A stretch of 16,854 nucleotides of DNA from Methanosphaera sp. (GTDB lineage: Archaea; Methanobacteriota; Methanobacteria; Methanobacteriales; Methanobacteriaceae): NCBI GenBank assembly GCA_017430835.1, contig JAFRMD010000174.1:1-16854 (forward strand), given 5' to 3'. Shown piece after piece: positions 14,548 to 16,854 of this stretch; the stretch's first letter is position 1, and each line of letters opens with the position of its first letter. Below the pieces are notes generated by a model. It saw only the letters and a list, made by a program, of their open reading frames with translations, was not told the origin of the DNA and ran no database searches. The position numbers and the translations under genes were made by a program.

Positions 14548-14735
14548 TGAACTGTTTTTTCATGTTTCATATTAAAAAGATTTATGTTTCAAAATTTCTA
14601 AAGACTTTATAAGATTTTCCTTACAAGTCTCTCAATAGACTCATAAGAAAGTCCTTCAAAAATATATGAAAAAAAGAGCCAAAAATTGATTGAAAATCAT
14701 CATATTTTCCCACTTTTCAATATGTCAAAAATATT

Positions 14736-14781
14736 ATTTTTAATATATTACATGTATATGTATTAGTATCAAAATCATAAA
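14736..14781. repeat. 46-bp direct repeat, copy 1
   Basis: This copy matches 14929-14974 at 40 of 46 positions. It includes the shared core CATGTATATGTAT. The two copies are 193 bases apart, start to start. Confidence 0.55.
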
Positions 14782-14831
14782 CTAATCAAAAATCATAATT
14801 TCATTACATAATTTAATACAATTCAATATGC

Positions 14832-14884
14832 GTACCAAAAAATGCACAAAATTTAGTACTAACAATACTCTTTTTGGTACTAAA
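14832..14884. repeat. Two overlapping inverted repeats sharing one right arm
   Basis: GTACCAAAAA (14832-14841) pairs perfectly with TTTTTGGTAC (14871-14880). TTTAGTAC (14852-14859) pairs perfectly with GTACTAAA (14877-14884). The two stems share GTAC at 14877-14880 and so exclude each other, like alternative hairpins. Confidence 0.45.
14848..14862. repeat. 15-bp direct repeat, right copy
   Basis: This is an exact copy of 12570-12584 (AAAATTTAGTACTAA). Part of it is the left arm of the second hairpin at 14852-14884. Confidence 0.3.
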
Positions 14885-14928
14885 TATAAATAATTTTTTG
14901 ATGAAAAAATAAAAATGATAAAAATAGC

Positions 14929-14974
14929 ATTTTTAATATATGTCATGTATATGTATCAATACCAAAATGATAAA
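14929..14974. repeat. 46-bp direct repeat, copy 2
   Basis: This copy matches 14736-14781 at 40 of 46 positions. The six differences are spread out, suggesting an old duplication or two diverged binding sites. Confidence 0.55.
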
Positions 14975-15087
14975 ATAGAAAAAAATTATAATATTTATAT
15001 TTCAATTATACTATTTTTTAAATTTCTATTATACTATTTTTTTTTATATGATATATAGTATTACAAACGATGATTATATTTATTTAT

Positions 15088-15632
15088 TCATTCAGTAATA
15101 ATCCTATTACTTTTATATTCCAAATAATCTGTTAGTGTTTTATATTTTCCAAGATGTCTGCCTTTATCTAGCATTTCTTTCCATAATTTATTAGCTTCTT
15201 TGAAAGTTATTAATTTGGAGTCTATTGCATATTCTAATATATCCCCAGTTTTTATCCATGCTATGTTTTCAGCTTTCACTGTTAAAGCAACGTCTCTAGT
15301 ATTATTACTAGCAAGTACTCCATTAAATATTTTGGCAAGAGCCAATGCTGATGCTTCACCGTTACCTATAACTTCTTTAATATAAATATTATATTTAAAT
15401 TTATAGAACATCTTTATTTCTTCCATACTTTCAACATTTTTAATTTTTATGAATTTCTTTTCTATCATTCTATTTACTTCTTTTTTAATGTCGTAAGGTG
15501 CTTGTAAAAATTCTTCATATACATAACTTGGAATTGTAATATATTCATATAATTCTTGTAGAATATCTGTTCTGTTTATCATTATAAAACAGCTTAAACA
15601 ATCAGTATCGTGATTATAGCTTTGTTTTGCAT
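15088..15632 (-). pseudogene. PIN-domain toxin gene (DUF3368-like), start lost by frameshift
   Basis: The longest open frame from ATG (15582) gives 164 aa but lacks the first PIN strand. Upstream the same frame reads DTDCLSCFI directly before MINRTDIL, which is that strand with its catalytic Asp. Further up, a strong site GGAGGACATC precedes ATG at 15632 in another frame, which reads MQNKAIIT and then stops. Inserting one T in ATAATCACGAT (about 15609-15615) gives MQNKAIIIDTDCLSCF, a typical PIN start. Later acidic residues are present: Glu23/24 (VYEEF), Glu76 (GEASALALAK) and Asp97 (SNNTRD), counted from 15582. Intact, this would be about 181 aa. It starts 13 bases after the ImmA/IrrE stop, as the third gene of that operon. 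Translation from 15582 would give a protein without its first catalytic Asp. Confidence 0.7.
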
Positions 15633-15645
15633 GATGTCCTCCAAT

Positions 15646-16365
15646 TTACTCTTTCCATACTTTCTCTTCACAAAATGCATCTAATAGTAGTTCATCCCGT
15701 TTTCCATATGATATTATATCATCATCATATAATTTGTTTAATAGGAATATGTAGTTTCCATCAGTAGTATTACTTTCTGTGTATGGCTGGTATAATTTTG
15801 TGTTATATCCTAGTTTACGCACATAGTTTATGGGATTATTTTTATATTTATTATAATAATTGTGGGTGATTTTTTCCAAGTTTCTAAGCCTCCACATTAA
15901 TGCATGATGACTTATTTGGAAGTATTGTTCTGCGTGTATTATTTCATCAATTGTCCATTCGGTAATATTATTTATTTGTTCATAATAGGATAATGCTCCA
16001 TGAGGAAGTAGTAAGCAGGATGCAAATTGATCTGCTTTTTTTTCAATTTTGTCATTACTTTTATTAATACATGTGACTAATCCTTCATCAAATCTTAGAT
16101 GATATATTTCGTGTGCTAGATTAAATCGTTGCCTTGCGTATGTTTGTTTTGAATTTATAAATATCACTGTCTCATCATCTAATTTGCTTGAAGCACCACT
16201 TACTTCTTCACCCATATCCATAAATACAATTGTCAAGTTTTTAATTTTATTTTCTGCTAACGAGAATATGTCTATTGGTACATTTTCATCTATAAACCAT
16301 TCACGTCTACATTTATTTGCTTCTTCGTTCATTTCAAAATAATACTCAGAATTAATCATTTCCAT
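15646..16365 (-). CDS. ImmA/IrrE-type metalloprotease (COG2856)
   Basis: A 239-aa protein of the ImmA/IrrE family. The zinc-protease motif HEIYH is at residues 85-89, and the downstream IEKKADQFASCLLLP (107-121) supplies the likely third ligand Glu108, as in the family's ExxAD-FA-LL-P block. Family members such as ImmA of ICEBs1 and IrrE/PprI cut a partner XRE-type repressor and so switch on genes. The C-terminal 100 residues contain HHALMWRLRNL, a usual helix-turn segment of the family. The ATG at 16365 has AAGGAG four to five bases upstream. It overlaps the end of the XRE gene by 14 bases, so translation is coupled and XRE is the likely substrate. Confidence 0.85.
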   Translation of the reverse strand: MEMINSEYYFEMNEEANKCRREWFIDENVPIDIFSLAENKIKNLTIVFMDMGEEVSGASSKLDDETVIFINSKQTYARQRFNLAHEIYHLRFDEGLVTCINKSNDKIEKKADQFASCLLLPHGALSYYEQINNITEWTIDEIIHAEQYFQISHHALMWRLRNLEKITHNYYNKYKNNPINYVRKLGYNTKLYQPYTESNTTDGNYIFLLNKLYDDDIISYGKRDELLLDAFCEEKVWKE

Positions 16366-16693
16366 AGTTCTCCTTATATAATTCTTTCATATACTTTATA
16401 TTATTAATTATTCTATTCATTTGTGCAATTGTTTTTAAATTTATGGACTTGTTATCTTTTCTGAATGCTATTGTGTTTTCATCATGATTCCCAGTACCAA
16501 ATATTAAATATTCTTCGTTCACATTGAATAAATCACATAATTTTAATAATTTTGTAATGTCTAAATTTCTTTCATTTGATTCTACTTTTGCTAATTGACT
16601 TTGGCTAATATCCAGAAACTCTCCTACTTCCTTTTGAGTAAAATTATGTTTTTGTCTTAATTTTTTTATCCTTATACCTATATTCTCATCCAT
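16352..16693 (-). CDS. XRE-family HTH repressor, probable antitoxin / ImmR-like
   Basis: A 113-aa protein. Residues 6-62 are a Cro/C1-type helix-turn-helix (IRIKKLRQKHNFTQKEVGEF, then SQSQLAKVESNERN and LFNVNEEYLIFG). The C-terminal part (IAFRKDNKSI, then IAQMNRIINNIKYMKELY) is the usual tail found when such a protein is paired with an ImmA/IrrE protease. The ribosome site AAAGGTGA lies four bases before the ATG. It heads the XRE / ImmA-IrrE / PIN operon and probably represses it through the palindromes just upstream. XRE plus COG2856 pairs have been proposed as toxin-antitoxin modules and also act as mobile-element switches. Confidence 0.87.
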   Translation of the reverse strand: MDENIGIRIKKLRQKHNFTQKEVGEFLDISQSQLAKVESNERNLDITKLLKLCDLFNVNEEYLIFGTGNHDENTIAFRKDNKSINLKTIAQMNRIINNIKYMKELYKENYGND

Positions 16694-16703
16694 TTTTTCA
16701 CCT

Positions 16704-16724
16704 TTAATGATACTTTGTCATTAA
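16704..16724. promoter_or_regulatory. Operator palindrome of the XRE operon
   Basis: TTAATGA and TCATTAA are perfect seven-base arms around a seven-base spacer (TACTTTG). The site lies directly between the TATA-like stretch (16725-16736) and the ribosome site of the XRE gene, where a bound repressor would block transcription start. A second short palindrome, TCATATTTTATGA, lies at 16741-16753. Confidence 0.55.
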
Positions 16725-16736
16725 TTATATATATTT
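16725..16736 (-). promoter_or_regulatory. TATA box of the XRE operon
   Basis: On the minus strand the sequence AATATATATAAT lies about 32-43 bases before the ATG at 16693. Transcription would start near 16700, giving a very short leader. It is flanked by the two palindromes. Confidence 0.4.
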
Positions 16737-16740
16737 ATTC

Positions 16741-16753
16741 TCATATTTTATGA
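16741..16753. promoter_or_regulatory. Second short palindrome upstream of the XRE operon
   Basis: TCATA and TATGA are perfect five-base arms with a three-base centre. The TCAT/ATGA half-sites resemble those of the 16704-16724 palindrome, so both may be bound by the same repressor. Confidence 0.35.
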
Positions 16754-16815
16754 CGAAATATTATTTTAATAAATTCTTTAAATTGCTTTATTTTTTAATT
16801 AAAGTATGATATTAT

Positions 16816-16845
16816 ATTAATTAAGATATGATTAATTAAGATATA
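16816..16845. repeat. Tandem 15-bp direct repeat
   Basis: ATTAATTAAGATATG is followed directly by ATTAATTAAGATATA. It lies upstream of the XRE operon near the window edge, next to the CTTTA-N9-TAAAG site at 16786-16804, and may be part of the regulatory region of this operon or of a gene beyond the window. Confidence 0.4.
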
Positions 16846-16854
16846 AAAATTAAA

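Larger units (their letters stand above)
14501..15087. other. Convergent intergenic region with repeats
   Basis: This 587-base gap lies between the 3' ends of the ATPase and the PIN pseudogene, so it needs no promoter. It nevertheless contains a 46-base repeat in two copies, an overlapping pair of hairpin arms, and a 15-base direct repeat, ATTATACTATTTTTT, at 15005-15019 and 15028-15042. I see no open reading frame of note. A small RNA or a recombination scar are possible but unproven. Confidence 0.5.

Overview
The window looks like a piece of a host-associated methanogenic archaeon of the order Methanobacteriales, most likely Methanosphaera and less likely Methanobrevibacter. The reasons are very high A+T throughout, AGGTGA/GGAGG ribosome sites, TATA-box promoters, and a typical gene set: DUF4013 membrane protein, FUSC-like membrane protein, right-handed beta-helix 'adhesin-like' proteins, a tyrosine recombinase with a C-terminal coiled coil, and an AAA/DUF4143 ATPase. 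No rRNA, tRNA or CRISPR array was found. The genus is an inference from gene style, not from a database match.

Layout. 87-4304 (minus strand): a TPR protein, a small secreted Cys-rich beta-helix protein paired with a four-helix membrane protein, and a TIR-domain protein whose N-terminal half is the same kind of beta-helix as its secreted neighbour but has no signal peptide. 4678-9463: a decaying stretch with a DUF4013 gene broken by an in-frame TGA, a HEAT-repeat/zinc-ribbon protein, a FUSC-like transporter gene with a damaged 5' end and an in-frame TAA before its last 88 codons, a GNAT acetyltransferase remnant, and an intact 53-codon gene on the minus strand.

9961-16693 is accessory DNA. 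It holds an overlapping two-gene pair (195-aa unknown protein plus a 238-aa PIN-type nuclease), a tyrosine recombinase that lacks the usual first catalytic arginine, an orphan winged-helix gene divergent from a DUF4143 ATPase across a tandem palindromic operator array, and an XRE / ImmA-IrrE / PIN operon. The PIN gene of that operon has lost its start by an apparent one-base deletion.

Taken together the window combines surface or interaction proteins with toxin-antitoxin-like and possible defence modules, several at different stages of decay. The strongest candidates for an undescribed system are the cytosolic beta-helix/Ig-like/TIR fusion (2973-4304) and the overlapping 195-aa/PIN pair (9961-11236). 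TGA is a genuine stop here (the 195-aa gene ends with it), so the internal stops are read as lesions and not as recoding.
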